64,000 nucleotides of DNA from Sphingomonas sp. OK281 (GTDB lineage: Bacteria > Pseudomonadota > Alphaproteobacteria > Sphingomonadales > Sphingomonadaceae): assembly GCF_900115295.1 (NCBI RefSeq), contig NZ_FOVZ01000003.1, positions 1 through 64,000 on the forward strand, in the 5' to 3' direction. The translations under genes and the position numbers were made by a program. The notes beneath the pieces are model-generated. The model worked only from the letters and a program-made list of their open reading frames with translations, was not told the origin of the DNA and made no database searches. Shown one piece after another: positions 18,140 to 27,744 of the stretch; the stretch's first letter is position 1; every line of letters starts with the position of its first letter.

Positions 18140-20581
18140 TCAGCTCACTACGGCATCCATCACGACGACCGAAACGGCTGACGTGCCAAGCAGATCGGCG
18201 ATCGTTTCGCCGGACGACAGCGCGGTATCCGCCCACCAGTCGCTGGCATCGACTTCGTCGACGTAACGTCCGGCGCTGCGCAGGGCCGTTACGCACCGCA
18301 CTGCCTTGCCGTCATGCACGCGGTTGAACGCGATGACGTGTTCGGCTCGGGCACCCGCCACGGCTATCGGTTCGTACGAGCCGCCCGCGAACAGCGCTGG
18401 ATACTGGCGCCGTAGCGCCAGCAGGCGAGCGATCAACGCGACCTTCGAATCGGATGCGGTTGCGAGCATTTGCTCGCGCGCAAGATAGTCGACCGGCCGC
18501 CGATTATCCGGATCGACGAGGCTCAAATCGTCGGTCTCGGTGCCTTGATACAGGTCGGGAACGCCTGGAACGGTGTAACGCAATGCTACCTGCGCGAGGC
18601 TGTTCGCCTCCGCTGCCGGCGCGACGAGATCGACGAGCGCTGTAATGTCGCCGAGGAACGCCGCCGACCGCTGGGGATCGAGCAATGCACGTGCGAGATC
18701 GTGGCAGCGGGTCTCGTACGCCTCGTCCGGCGCCTCCCAGGACGACCGGAGCTTGGCTTCACGTAACGCCTTTTCCTGCCATGCGACGATCCGCTCGGCA
18801 TATTCTGAAAGGGCTTCTGGGTTCGCCGCGCGAAGGTTCGTCGGCCATGCACCGAACAGCGTCTGGAGCAGCATATAGGTGTCGGCGGGATCAACGCCGT
18901 CCGCATAGGGGGCAGCCAGTTCGAACCAATGCTCCCCACGCGAACGCCAGAGATCGGGTATCTCGCTGAGCACCGCGAGCCGCGCGCGGACGTCCTCGCC
19001 GCGCTTGTGGTCGTGCGTCGCGGTGGCAAGCATGGCGGACGGCCAGTCTCGCGCGCGCTCGGTCATCGCGGCGTGGAAGGCGTCGATGTCGAGCGACATC
19101 CGCGCGGCTTCGAACCCGACGTCGTTGCGCGAGAGCAAGCGGCCGTACCGGTAGAAGGCGGTGTCCTCGACTGCTTTTGCCGCGATCGGCGCGGAGAGCT
19201 GCTGGAATTTCCGGACGGCCTCAGCGGCGAGTGGTGCATTACCGGGGCCCTCACCGGCCAGCCAGGACAGGATCCGGTCAACGACCATGTCTTCACCGGG
19301 AGGGACGAATTCCGCGACCCGCTGGCGGACCATCTCGCGTATTCTGGCGTCTGCGCTTGGCGCTGCTTCGACCGTTCCATAGGTCCGATACACCGGAAAG
19401 ACCCAGAGCAGCCGCTCGATCGCGCGGTGAAGCATGCCCCTCGTCAGTCCATCGCAGTCGGGTGTCGAGCGGGCCAGCGCCACGAACGCCTCGACGCAGC
19501 GGCGGTGCTGCGCATCGAACTGCCACGCGAGCAATTCCTGTCGCGCGCACAGTTCCTCGGGCGCGAAGTCGGCGGAGCGGCCGCTCATGTCGGCCCAGAG
19601 GTTTGCGAGTGGTTCGGCGCCACCGGGCGCGTGCAGGAGCGCCGTGACCTGCTCCATGAAGTCGTAGCCGCTGGTGCCGTCTACGGCCCAGTCCTTGGCG
19701 AGCGGTTCGCCGCCGGCGAGAATCTTTTCGATGACGATGTAGGCCGGACCGGCGGGCGCTTCCGCGGGGCGCTCGATGGCGTCGAGGCGCGCGCGGAGTT
19801 GGCGGCAATAGCCGGCGGGGTTGGTCAGGCCATCGACGTGATCGACGCGGACGCCGTCGATCAGTCCTTCGGCGTATAGGCGGAAATAGAGAGCGTGCGT
19901 GGCGTCGAACACGATGGGGTCTTCGGCACGGAGGCCGGCGAGGTCGTTGATCGTGAAGAACCGCCGCCAGTTGAGTTCGTCGTTCGCCACGCGCCATGAG
20001 GCGAGGCGGTAGTGCTGCCGGTCGATGAGCGCGGCGATGTCGTCGGTTGCCGCGGTTGCCTGGTCCTCGTCGCGGAGGGGTAAACGATGTTCGCCGTACG
20101 CTTCGAGGACGTAGCGGCCGGCGACCTGCTCGACCTTGAGCGCGCTGCTCGCGATCGTTTCTGCCAGCGGATCGCCGAGGATCGGGAGGACCAGCTTCTC
20201 GCGCCGGTCGATGTCGAAGTAGCGCGCGAATTCGCTGGCTTCACCGTGTGTTAGAACGTCGTTCCACCATGCGTTCTTACCTCCAGCGACGCCCATGTGG
20301 TTGGGGACGATGTCGATGATGACGCCCATGTCGCGCGCGCGGAGGGCGGCGACGAGGCTTCGAAAGGCGTCCTCGCCGCCCAGTTCAGGGTTGATACGGG
20401 TCGGGTCGACGACGTCGTAGCCGTGGGTCGAGCCACTGCGGGCAGTGGTGATCGGCGAGGCGTAGAGGTGGCTGATCCCAAGCGCGTCGAGATACGGCAC
20501 AAGCGCCTCCGCATCGGCGAAGGTGAAGTCCTTGTGGAACTGGAAGCGGTAGGTTGCGCGCGGCGTTGTAGGCGGGATCAT
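18140..20581 (-). CDS. treY: Maltooligosyl trehalose synthase
   Basis: An 813-residue GH13 enzyme that converts the reducing-end glucose of a malto-oligosaccharide to an alpha-1,1 (trehalose) linkage. The N-terminus ATYRFQFHKDFTF and the block LYASPITTARSGSTHGYDVV are characteristic of TreY. Catalytic residues are seen in GVRVDHVDGL (Asp, about 245), IVIEKIL (Glu, about 284) and TATHDHKRGEDVR (Asp, about 523). The ATG overlaps the malQ stop (ATGA). It is the last gene of the glgX-treZ-malQ-treY operon; TreZ then releases trehalose from its product. Confidence 0.95.
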   Translation of the reverse strand: MIPPTTPRATYRFQFHKDFTFADAEALVPYLDALGISHLYASPITTARSGSTHGYDVVDPTRINPELGGEDAFRSLVAALRARDMGVIIDIVPNHMGVAGGKNAWWNDVLTHGEASEFARYFDIDRREKLVLPILGDPLAETIASSALKVEQVAGRYVLEAYGEHRLPLRDEDQATAATDDIAALIDRQHYRLASWRVANDELNWRRFFTINDLAGLRAEDPIVFDATHALYFRLYAEGLIDGVRVDHVDGLTNPAGYCRQLRARLDAIERPAEAPAGPAYIVIEKILAGGEPLAKDWAVDGTSGYDFMEQVTALLHAPGGAEPLANLWADMSGRSADFAPEELCARQELLAWQFDAQHRRCVEAFVALARSTPDCDGLTRGMLHRAIERLLWVFPVYRTYGTVEAAPSADARIREMVRQRVAEFVPPGEDMVVDRILSWLAGEGPGNAPLAAEAVRKFQQLSAPIAAKAVEDTAFYRYGRLLSRNDVGFEAARMSLDIDAFHAAMTERARDWPSAMLATATHDHKRGEDVRARLAVLSEIPDLWRSRGEHWFELAAPYADGVDPADTYMLLQTLFGAWPTNLRAANPEALSEYAERIVAWQEKALREAKLRSSWEAPDEAYETRCHDLARALLDPQRSAAFLGDITALVDLVAPAAEANSLAQVALRYTVPGVPDLYQGTETDDLSLVDPDNRRPVDYLAREQMLATASDSKVALIARLLALRRQYPALFAGGSYEPIAVAGARAEHVIAFNRVHDGKAVRCVTALRSAGRYVDEVDASDWWADTALSSGETIADLLGTSAVSVVVMDAVVS

Positions 20582-22554
20582 GCGGGTCTCGTGGCGTTGA
20601 GCGTGACGATGCGAGCGGCGACTTCGGGGCGGGCGAGCAGCGCCTCGGTCGTGTCTGGCATGCGGCGGCGCCAGTTGGGGTGTTCGTTGATCGTGCCGGG
20701 AAGGTTGGGTTGCTCGATCAGTCCGGCGAGGTCTTCGATCGGGATGATGGCAAGCGCGCAAGGCGTGCCGGCGACGTGGGCGATGGCGGCGTCGACGACC
20801 GGGTCGGTGTCTTCGGGGGTTGGCTGTTCGGTGCCGATGTCGAATGCAGACCAGAGCGCGACGCGGTCCTCGGCGCGAGCGGCGAGGTCCGTGGGTTTGT
20901 CGGCAGCGTCGGACTTGCGTCCGAGGTCCCATGTCCAGTCGATATCGCGGCCGCTCCACCAGCCTGCGACGGTGGCGAGATCGTGCGTACCGGTCATCGC
21001 CACCGCGTCGGGCGACCATTTAGCGGGCGGGACGAAGCCGTCCGCATCGCGCTCGAACCACAACACCCGCATCCCGAGCATGGCGCGCGCGTCCATCGCC
21101 TCGCGGAAGCCATCGGGGACGGTGCCGAGGTCTTCGCCGATGACGATCGCCTTGGCACGGTGCGACTCCATCGCGACGATCCGCATCAGGTCGTCGAACG
21201 GCATGTCGAGATAGGCGCCTTCTGCAGCGGAGGCGCCTTCGGGGACGACCCATAGGCGGCGCAGGCCGAACGCGTGGTCGATGCGGATACCGCCGGCGTG
21301 CGCCAGTGCCGCGCGGATCGTCGCGATGAACGAGGCGAATCCGCTTGCACGGAGCGCGTGCGGATCGAAACCGGTGATGCCCCAGCTCTGGCCATCCGGT
21401 CCCAGCGGATCGGGCGGCGCGCCGATCGACAGGCCGGTCAGCAGATCGCTGCGCCGGCTCCAGCCGTGGCTGCCGCCGGGGTCCATGCCGACGGCGAGAT
21501 CGGCGATGAGGCCGATCGCCATGCCAGCGTCCTTGGCGGCCGTCTGCGCGGCGTCGAGGTCGCGGCGTGCTAGCCATTGGAGGAAGATGTATAACGTGAC
21601 GTCGTCCGCATGCTCCGTGACGAAGCGGCGGACGGCGGGGCTAGCGGGATCGTGATACTCGGCGGGCCATTGCTGCCAGCCCCGTGCGCGGGTGGTCGCG
21701 AAGAAGTGCGCGTGGAGGGCGTCGAACTCGGCGTGGCGTTCGAGGTCGTCGCCACCTTGTCGCCTGAACGCCGTCAGGGTTTCTTCAATCCGTGGAAGCG
21801 CTTGGTCGAAGCTCTTGCGTAGTCGCGCGAGCTTTTTGGGGATCGCGGCCTCCCAGTCGATTAGTTCGGGAAAGTCGCGGCTGTTGGACTGTGCACCGAA
21901 TGCGGCCGGGTCGCCGTACAGGCCATTGAGGAATTGCCGGCTCGTGGGTGCGTAGGGGCTGTACCGGCTGGCGTCGGCGGGGAACAGCGCGTGGGTTGGG
22001 CTGATCGCGAGGGCATCAGCGCCGCGTTGGCCGAAGGCTCGGGCGGCATCTGCTAGCGAAACGAAGTCGCCAAACGCCTTCGGCTCGTCGGTGCGAAGGC
22101 TCGGGATCTGGACGGCGGGTGCCCAGAGTTTGCGGCCCGGTAGCGCGTCGGCGATCGTGTAGCAGCGGCGTGGTGCCACGAGAATTTCGATGACTTCGCC
22201 ATTGATTTCAAGCTTGTGGTAGCCGCTCTGACTTATCGGACTCAACTCGCCGTTATCGACCGTGACGGAGCGCGTCGTACAGTCTTCGAACGTAAGTTCG
22301 GCGTTGCCTGATACCTTCGATGTCAGCCGGATCGGGTCTCCCACATCGACGGACAGGAAACGGACACCCTGCGCGTTTCGAGTTTCGATCGCGGCGAGGC
22401 TTTGGGCGATCTGCTTTTCACTTCCGGACGGATGGCCGAGACGATCCAGAATCGCCTGTAACGCGTTATCGGCGACGGTCTGGCGACGACCCGCTGCGTC
22501 CTGCCATTCGGGTTGCAGGCCGGCCGCGACAGCGAGTGTTCGGAGGCTGCTCAT
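20578..22554 (-). CDS. malQ: 4-alpha-glucanotransferase (amylomaltase)
   Basis: A 658-residue GH77 enzyme that disproportionates malto-oligosaccharides. The N-terminal domain (1 to about 140) is followed by the GH77 catalytic domain with GIRIDHAFGLRRLW (nucleophile Asp, about 425), GEDLGTVP (acid/base Glu, about 471) and TGTHDLAT (Asp, about 523). Both ends overlap the neighbouring genes by four bases. Its position between treZ and treY suggests it recycles short maltodextrins into chains long enough for TreY. It may share this work with glycogen debranching by GlgX. Confidence 0.94.
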   Translation of the reverse strand: MSSLRTLAVAAGLQPEWQDAAGRRQTVADNALQAILDRLGHPSGSEKQIAQSLAAIETRNAQGVRFLSVDVGDPIRLTSKVSGNAELTFEDCTTRSVTVDNGELSPISQSGYHKLEINGEVIEILVAPRRCYTIADALPGRKLWAPAVQIPSLRTDEPKAFGDFVSLADAARAFGQRGADALAISPTHALFPADASRYSPYAPTSRQFLNGLYGDPAAFGAQSNSRDFPELIDWEAAIPKKLARLRKSFDQALPRIEETLTAFRRQGGDDLERHAEFDALHAHFFATTRARGWQQWPAEYHDPASPAVRRFVTEHADDVTLYIFLQWLARRDLDAAQTAAKDAGMAIGLIADLAVGMDPGGSHGWSRRSDLLTGLSIGAPPDPLGPDGQSWGITGFDPHALRASGFASFIATIRAALAHAGGIRIDHAFGLRRLWVVPEGASAAEGAYLDMPFDDLMRIVAMESHRAKAIVIGEDLGTVPDGFREAMDARAMLGMRVLWFERDADGFVPPAKWSPDAVAMTGTHDLATVAGWWSGRDIDWTWDLGRKSDAADKPTDLAARAEDRVALWSAFDIGTEQPTPEDTDPVVDAAIAHVAGTPCALAIIPIEDLAGLIEQPNLPGTINEHPNWRRRMPDTTEALLARPEVAARIVTLNATRPA

Positions 22555-24257
22555 CGATCCAGCCAGACTGCCACGCTGGCAGCCTCCCCCGGTTCGCCAT
22601 CGGTGAAGATCGGCGAAGTCTCTAGTGCAGGAAAATCAACGACATCGTCGCCAAGGTTGAGCGCAATTGTCAGGATTGCGCCGTCACCCATTTTCCAGCG
22701 CGCAACGACCGCCCCCTCCCCGATCGCCTCGGCGCCGATCGCCATCGTGTCGCGCAGGCGGGGAATGATCTGCTCGTGGCGGATCTTGAGCAGGGTGCGA
22801 TATAAGTCCTGCCAATTGGCCGCGTCGGCGCCGGGCCGAGCTCGCGATTGGAGGAAGGTTTCGTGCGCGTTGGGGTCGGGGATAGCCTTGCGCGCTTCGG
22901 GATCGGCGAAGGCGGCGAACTTGGCGAATTCCTTGCGCCGGCCTTCGCGCACCGCGTCGGCTAGATTGTCGTGGAAGTCGGTGAAGAACAGGAACGGGCT
23001 TTCGCTGCCGTGGTCGTCGCCCATGAAGAGCAAGGGTATCTGCGGGCCTAGCAGGAGCAACGCGGTGGCGGCGCGGAGCTTTCGCTTGTCGGCGAGCAGC
23101 GTCAGGCGCTCGCCCATCGCGCGGTTGCCGATCTGGTCGTGGTTCTGGAGGAACGCGACGAATGCGGTCGGAGAGAGGTGCGCGCTGGGCTTACCGCGCG
23201 GCTTGCCGTCGTGGTTGGGGGAGCCTTCGCCCTGGTAGATGAAGCCTTCGCCCAAGCACCGCGCGAGGCGTTCGGCGGGGCGGTCGGCGAAGTCGGCGTA
23301 ATAAGCGCTGGTTTCGCCGGTGAGCAGGACGTGGAGGACGTTGTGGAAGTCGTCGTTCCACTGCGCGTCGAACGCGGCGGGGTGGAGTCGGTCGGCGTCG
23401 TTGCCTTCATTCTCGAGGACGAGGTGGACGTGGCGGCCGGCGGTCTTCGCGCGCAGTTCGGCGGCCATCGCGTCGAGGAAGCCGTCGTTCTCGATCGCGT
23501 GGACCGCGTCGAAGCGCAGGCCGTCGAACTCGTACTCGTTGAGCCACATCAGCGCGTTGTCGACGAAATAGCGGTGGACCGGCGCCTGGTCGACCGCGAC
23601 CGCACCGCCCCATGGGGTGTCGACTTCGGCGTGGAAGAAGCCCTTCGCATAGGCGCCGAGGTAGTTTCCGTCGGGGCCGAAGTGATTGTAGACCACGTCG
23701 AGGAACACGGCGAGGCCGAGTTCGTGGGCGCGGTCGACCAGCGCCTTCAGGTCGTCGGGTGTGCCGTAGCTTTCTGCGGGGGCGTAGGGGAGCACGCCGT
23801 CATAGCCCCAGTTGCGGGTGCCGCCGAACGCGTTGACGGGCATGAGTTCGACCGCGGTGATGCCGAGTTCGGCAATCGCCGGAAGGTGGTCCGCAACGCC
23901 TGCGAAGCCGCCCAGCGTGCCGACATGAACCTCCTGGATGACCATCTCTTCCCACGGTCGGCCGCGCCAGTCCGGGGTGCGCCACGCGTAGGCGTCACGG
24001 TCGACGACCACGCTCCAGCCGTGGACGCCGCCGTCTTGTGCCCGTGCAGCGGGGTCTGGGACGGTCAGGTCGTCCGCGAGCCGGAACCGATACCGAGCGC
24101 CGGCGCCGATTGGTGCCTTCGCGCTGAACCAGCCCTCCGGTTCGGGGGTCATCTGAACCGCGTCGCCATCGGCGATTTCGAGTGTCACCATATCGCGGTC
24201 GGGTGCCCAGAGACGGAAGACCGTCCCGTCCTCGGAAAGCGTCGGTCCCCAGGTCAT
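22551..24257 (-). CDS. treZ: Maltooligosyl trehalose trehalohydrolase
   Basis: A 568-residue GH13 enzyme that hydrolyses maltooligosyl trehalose to free trehalose. An N-terminal CBM48-like domain (about 1-90, MTWGPTLSEDGTVFRLWAP) is followed by the barrel. Catalytic segments are DGLRFDAVHAI (Asp, about 248), LENEGND (Glu, about 280) and QNHDQIGN (Asp, about 375). The ATG overlaps the glgX stop (ATGA), which fixes the start although the frame is open further upstream. It works in series with TreY, encoded two genes downstream. Confidence 0.95.
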   Translation of the reverse strand: MTWGPTLSEDGTVFRLWAPDRDMVTLEIADGDAVQMTPEPEGWFSAKAPIGAGARYRFRLADDLTVPDPAARAQDGGVHGWSVVVDRDAYAWRTPDWRGRPWEEMVIQEVHVGTLGGFAGVADHLPAIAELGITAVELMPVNAFGGTRNWGYDGVLPYAPAESYGTPDDLKALVDRAHELGLAVFLDVVYNHFGPDGNYLGAYAKGFFHAEVDTPWGGAVAVDQAPVHRYFVDNALMWLNEYEFDGLRFDAVHAIENDGFLDAMAAELRAKTAGRHVHLVLENEGNDADRLHPAAFDAQWNDDFHNVLHVLLTGETSAYYADFADRPAERLARCLGEGFIYQGEGSPNHDGKPRGKPSAHLSPTAFVAFLQNHDQIGNRAMGERLTLLADKRKLRAATALLLLGPQIPLLFMGDDHGSESPFLFFTDFHDNLADAVREGRRKEFAKFAAFADPEARKAIPDPNAHETFLQSRARPGADAANWQDLYRTLLKIRHEQIIPRLRDTMAIGAEAIGEGAVVARWKMGDGAILTIALNLGDDVVDFPALETSPIFTDGEPGEAASVAVWLDR

Positions 24258-26356
24258 GCCGCTGCAATCGTCCACGAGAGCAATGCCGCGCCCTGTTGCG
24301 GCAGTTCGTAGCTGTCCTTGATCAGGGTCGCGCCCTGCTCCGGCTTGCTGCTGTCGATCAGCACGGTGCGCTCGACCTCTGCTGGCGGCGGCATATGGAA
24401 CGTCAGCGGGCTTTCCGACGCGTTGAGCAGGAGAGAGATGACCTGTACTTCGCCCGACTCCTGCTCGCACGCGCGGCGCATCACCAGCGCGCGGCCGTTG
24501 GTGTTTTCCCAGTCCTCGGGCGTCAGTTGCAAGCCGCGCTCGTCCCACCATTCGATGTCCTTCAGCCCCTCGGCCGGCGTGTCCTCGCCGTAGAGGAAGT
24601 TTTCCGCGCGGAGCATCGGATAGTCGCGGCGGAGCGCGATCAGCCGCGCGGTGAAGTCGATCAGCGCATCGCCTTCGGGAGACTTCGCCTTCTCCCAATC
24701 GAGCCAGCTGATCTCGTTGTCCTGGCAGTACGCGTTGTTGTTGCCGTTCTGCGTGCGGCCGAACTCGTCGCCCGCGACCAGCATCGGCGTGCCGAGCGAG
24801 GCGAACAGCGTGGTCAGCATCGAGCGCATCACGCGCGACCGGGTCTCGATGATCGCCGGGTCTTCGGTCGGGCCTTCCACGCCCCAGTTGCAGGAGCAGT
24901 TGTTCGAGTGGCCGTCGTTGTTGTCTTCACCGTTCGCTTCGTTGTGGCGTTCCTCGTAGGCGACGGTGTCGGCGAGCGTGTAGCCGTCATGCGCGCCGAG
25001 CAGGTTGACGCTCGCCCAGGGGCGGCGTGCGCGGCGGTCGAACAGATCGGCCGAGCCCGTCAGGCGCGCGGCGAGATCGGCGCGCTGCGCGTGGTCGCCA
25101 CGCCAGAATTTGCGCACGGTGTCGCGGTACTTGTCGTTCCACTCGGCGAAGCCGGGGGGGAAGTTGCCAAGCTGGTAACCGCCGGGGCCGATGTCCCAGG
25201 GCTCGGTGATGAGCTTCAGCCTGCCTAGTACCGGGTCCTGGCGGAGCACGTCGAAGAAACCTGCGCCCGGATCGAAGCCGGTGTCGGTCCGGCCCAGCGT
25301 CAGGCCCAGATCGAAGCGGAAGCCGTCGATGCCGAAGCTGGTCGCCCAGTAACGCAGCGAGTCCGCGACCATCTGGATCACGCGGGCCTTTGTGAGGTTC
25401 AACGTGTTGCCGGTGCCGGTGTCGTTGATCGAATAGCGCGGGTCGTCCTTGACCAAGCGGTAATAGCTGGCGTTGTCGAGGCCGCGCCAGGAGAGCGTCG
25501 GGCCCTGTTCCGAGCCTTCGCAGGTGTGGTTGTAGACGACGTCGAGGATCACCTCGATCCCGGCCGCGTGGAGGCGGCGGATCGAGCGGCGGAGTTCGTC
25601 GTGACTGTCGGTCGCGAAGAACGAGCGCTCGGGCGTGAAGAAATTGAGGGTGTTATAGCCCCAGTAATTGCGCAGACCCTTCTCCTGGAGAAAGCGGTCC
25701 TGGATGTAGGTGTGGATCGGCAGCAGCTCGATCGCGGTGACGCCGAGGCGCTTGAGGTGATCGATGACCTTGGGATTGCCGAGCGCCGCGAAGGTGCCGC
25801 GTTCGGAGGGCTGGACCTCCTCGAACAGCTTGGTCAGGCCCTTGGTGTGCGCCTCGTAGATCACCGTCTCGGACCAGGGCGTGTTCGGGCGCACGTCGCG
25901 CGACCAGTCGAAATGGCTGTCGGTCACGACGCCCTTCGGCATCGTCAGCGCGCTGTCGCGTTTGTCGAAGCTTAGATCCGCGCGCGGCGACTTCACCTGA
26001 TAGCCGTACATCGCGTCGGTCCAGCGGAGCTCGCCGATCATCTGCTTGGCGTAGGGGTCGAGCAGCAGCTTGTTCGGGTTGAAGCGATGGCCTTCCTCGG
26101 GCGCGTACCGACCGTGGGCACGGTAGCCGTAGACGAGGCCGGGCTGCGCGTCGGGGAGGTAGCCGTGCCAGACTTCGTCGGTCCATTCGGGCAGCGGATA
26201 GCGCTTCAGCTCGCGGCGGCCGGTCTCATCATAGACGCAGAGTTCGATCTTCTCAGCATTGGCGGAATAGACCGCGAAGTTGACGCCGAGGCCGTCGAAG
26301 GTCGCGCCGAGGGGATAGGCCGAGCCGGCGTCGAGCGTGTCGGGCAGTAGATGCAA
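24254..26356 (-). CDS. glgX: Glycogen debranching enzyme GlgX
   Basis: A 700-residue GH13 isoamylase-type debranching enzyme that removes alpha-1,6 branches from glycogen or limit dextrin, supplying linear chains for TreY. A CBM48 domain (about 10-110) precedes the barrel. Catalytic segments are DGFRFDLGLTLG (about 345), ITEPWDIG (about 384) and LLGAHDGYTL (about 455), with the GlgX-type NNCSCNWG stretch. The start is TTG with an AAAAGG ribosome-binding site eight bases upstream; no ATG or GTG fits in frame. It is the first gene of the trehalose operon. Neither glgB nor glycogen synthase genes are in the window. Confidence 0.93.
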   Translation of the reverse strand: MHLLPDTLDAGSAYPLGATFDGLGVNFAVYSANAEKIELCVYDETGRRELKRYPLPEWTDEVWHGYLPDAQPGLVYGYRAHGRYAPEEGHRFNPNKLLLDPYAKQMIGELRWTDAMYGYQVKSPRADLSFDKRDSALTMPKGVVTDSHFDWSRDVRPNTPWSETVIYEAHTKGLTKLFEEVQPSERGTFAALGNPKVIDHLKRLGVTAIELLPIHTYIQDRFLQEKGLRNYWGYNTLNFFTPERSFFATDSHDELRRSIRRLHAAGIEVILDVVYNHTCEGSEQGPTLSWRGLDNASYYRLVKDDPRYSINDTGTGNTLNLTKARVIQMVADSLRYWATSFGIDGFRFDLGLTLGRTDTGFDPGAGFFDVLRQDPVLGRLKLITEPWDIGPGGYQLGNFPPGFAEWNDKYRDTVRKFWRGDHAQRADLAARLTGSADLFDRRARRPWASVNLLGAHDGYTLADTVAYEERHNEANGEDNNDGHSNNCSCNWGVEGPTEDPAIIETRSRVMRSMLTTLFASLGTPMLVAGDEFGRTQNGNNNAYCQDNEISWLDWEKAKSPEGDALIDFTARLIALRRDYPMLRAENFLYGEDTPAEGLKDIEWWDERGLQLTPEDWENTNGRALVMRRACEQESGEVQVISLLLNASESPLTFHMPPPAEVERTVLIDSSKPEQGATLIKDSYELPQQGAALLSWTIAAA

Positions 26357-26418
26357 TGCGAGGACCCTTTTCGTGTCGCCGACCGAACTTTATCGCGGTG
26401 CAGCATTCCTTGCCGTGA

Positions 26419-26444
26419 AACCCGCCCGCCCGTTCCTATGTTCC
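26419..26444 (-). promoter_or_regulatory. Candidate EcfG (general stress sigma) promoter of the trehalose operon
   Basis: Read on the minus strand, GGAAC (26444-26440) is followed after 17 bases by GGTT (26422-26419). The alphaproteobacterial EcfG consensus is GGAAC, 16-17 bases, CGTT, so there is one mismatch at correct spacing. It lies about 63 bases before the glgX start. Trehalose genes are known EcfG targets in alphaproteobacteria, which makes the match meaningful but not proven. Confidence 0.35.
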
Positions 26445-26526
26445 GCCAGCAGCAGCGAGTTTTCGCCGCACCTTCTCACAGATCAAGGGACATGCGCATG
26501 CCTTCCACCATCCGATCGATCGCCGC

Positions 26527-27630
26527 ATGAGCGGGCCGAAACTGTTCGAGCCGCTTCAGGTCGGCAACCTCACGCTCGCGAACCGGATCGTGATCGCGCC
26601 GATGTGCCAATATTCGGCGACCAACGGTTGCATGAACGACTGGCACCAGATCCATTTGGGTCAGCTCGCGCTGTCGGGCGCGGCGCTGCTGACGATCGAG
26701 GCGAGCGCGGTGCTGCCCGAGGGGCGGATCACGTACGGCGACGTCGGGCTGTATGACGATGCGACCGAGGCGGCGATGGCGGGCGTGATCGAGAGCGTGC
26801 GGCGCTGGTCCGACATGCCGATCGCGATCCAGTTGTCGCATGCCGGGCGCAAGGCGTCGTGCGAGGTGCCGTGGAAGGGTGGGCTGCAGATCGCACCGGG
26901 TGAGCCGAACGGGTGGCAGACCGAGGGGCCTTCGACGGTTCCGTTCCTGCCCGAGGAGAATGCTCCGGTCGCGCTGGACGCCGACGGGCTGGCGCGGGTG
27001 CGCGATGCGTTCGTGGCGGCGACGGTGCGCGCGGCGCGGCTCGGGATCGACGCGGTGCAGTTGCATGCGGCGCATGGCTATCTGCTGCATGAGTTCCTGT
27101 CGCCGCTGTCGAACCGGCGCGAGGATGAGTATGGCGGCAGTCTGGAGAACCGGATGCGGTTCCCGCTTGAGGTGTATGACGCCGTCCGCGCTGCGTTTCC
27201 GGCCGAGCGCGCGGTGACGATGCGCGTGTCGGGGACCGACTGGGCCGAGGGCGGCTGGGACTCTGACCAGACGGTGGCGTTTGCGAAGACTCTGGAGGCG
27301 CGTGGGTGCAGTGCGATCCACGTGTCGAGCGGTGGGATCACGCCCGCGCAGCAGATCCCGGTCGGGCCGAGCTATCAGGTACCGCTTGCGCGGGCGGTGA
27401 AGCAGGCGGTGTCGATCCCGGTCGTCGCGGTTGGGCTGATCACCGATTTCGAGCAGGCCGAGGCGATCGTCGGGACGGGCGATGCGGACATGATCGCGCT
27501 GGCTCGGACGATCCTGTACGATCCGCGCTGGCCCTGGCATGCGGCGGCGCATCTTGGGGGTAAGGTGAAGGCGCCGAACCAGTATCTGCGGTCGCAGCCG
27601 CGGCAGTTTAAGGATTTGTTCGAGGGGTAA
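26527..27630 (+). CDS. NADH:flavin oxidoreductase / old yellow enzyme (YqjM-like)
   Basis: A 367-residue FMN-dependent ene-reductase of the old yellow enzyme family, thermophilic-like (YqjM/XenA) subclass. Evidence: N-terminal LANRIVIAPMCQYSA with the redox-tuning Cys, LSHAGRKAS, the substrate-binding His pair in LHAAHGYLLHEFLSP and the FMN phosphate site VAVGLITD. The catalytic Tyr region follows LEN-R-MRFP. It reduces activated alkenes using NAD(P)H. It is divergent from the glgX operon and lacks a clear ribosome-binding site. The physiological substrate is unknown; stress or electrophile detoxification is the usual suggestion. Confidence 0.93.
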   Translation: MSGPKLFEPLQVGNLTLANRIVIAPMCQYSATNGCMNDWHQIHLGQLALSGAALLTIEASAVLPEGRITYGDVGLYDDATEAAMAGVIESVRRWSDMPIAIQLSHAGRKASCEVPWKGGLQIAPGEPNGWQTEGPSTVPFLPEENAPVALDADGLARVRDAFVAATVRAARLGIDAVQLHAAHGYLLHEFLSPLSNRREDEYGGSLENRMRFPLEVYDAVRAAFPAERAVTMRVSGTDWAEGGWDSDQTVAFAKTLEARGCSAIHVSSGGITPAQQIPVGPSYQVPLARAVKQAVSIPVVAVGLITDFEQAEAIVGTGDADMIALARTILYDPRWPWHAAAHLGGKVKAPNQYLRSQPRQFKDLFEG

Positions 27631-27634
27631 GCTT

Positions 27635-27735
27635 CTCCGTCACCCCGGACTTGTTCCGGGGTCCACCGTTCCGCAAACTTACGACTATCGAGTTTGCGGA
27701 ACGGTGGATGCCGGAACAAGCCCGGCATGACGGAG
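27635..27735. repeat. Dispersed intergenic inverted repeat, 101 bp
   Basis: Two arms of about 45 bases (27635-27679 and 27691-27735) are imperfect reverse complements, beginning CTCCGTCA and ending TGACGGAG. The left arm contains its own hairpin (CCCCGGA, TTGT, TCCGGGG). The element sits between the convergent old yellow enzyme and SDR genes and would fold into a long stem-loop in either transcript. The core type is familiar from sphingomonad and caulobacter intergenic regions. Confidence 0.85.
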
Positions 27736-27744
27736 GGTGGCGGC

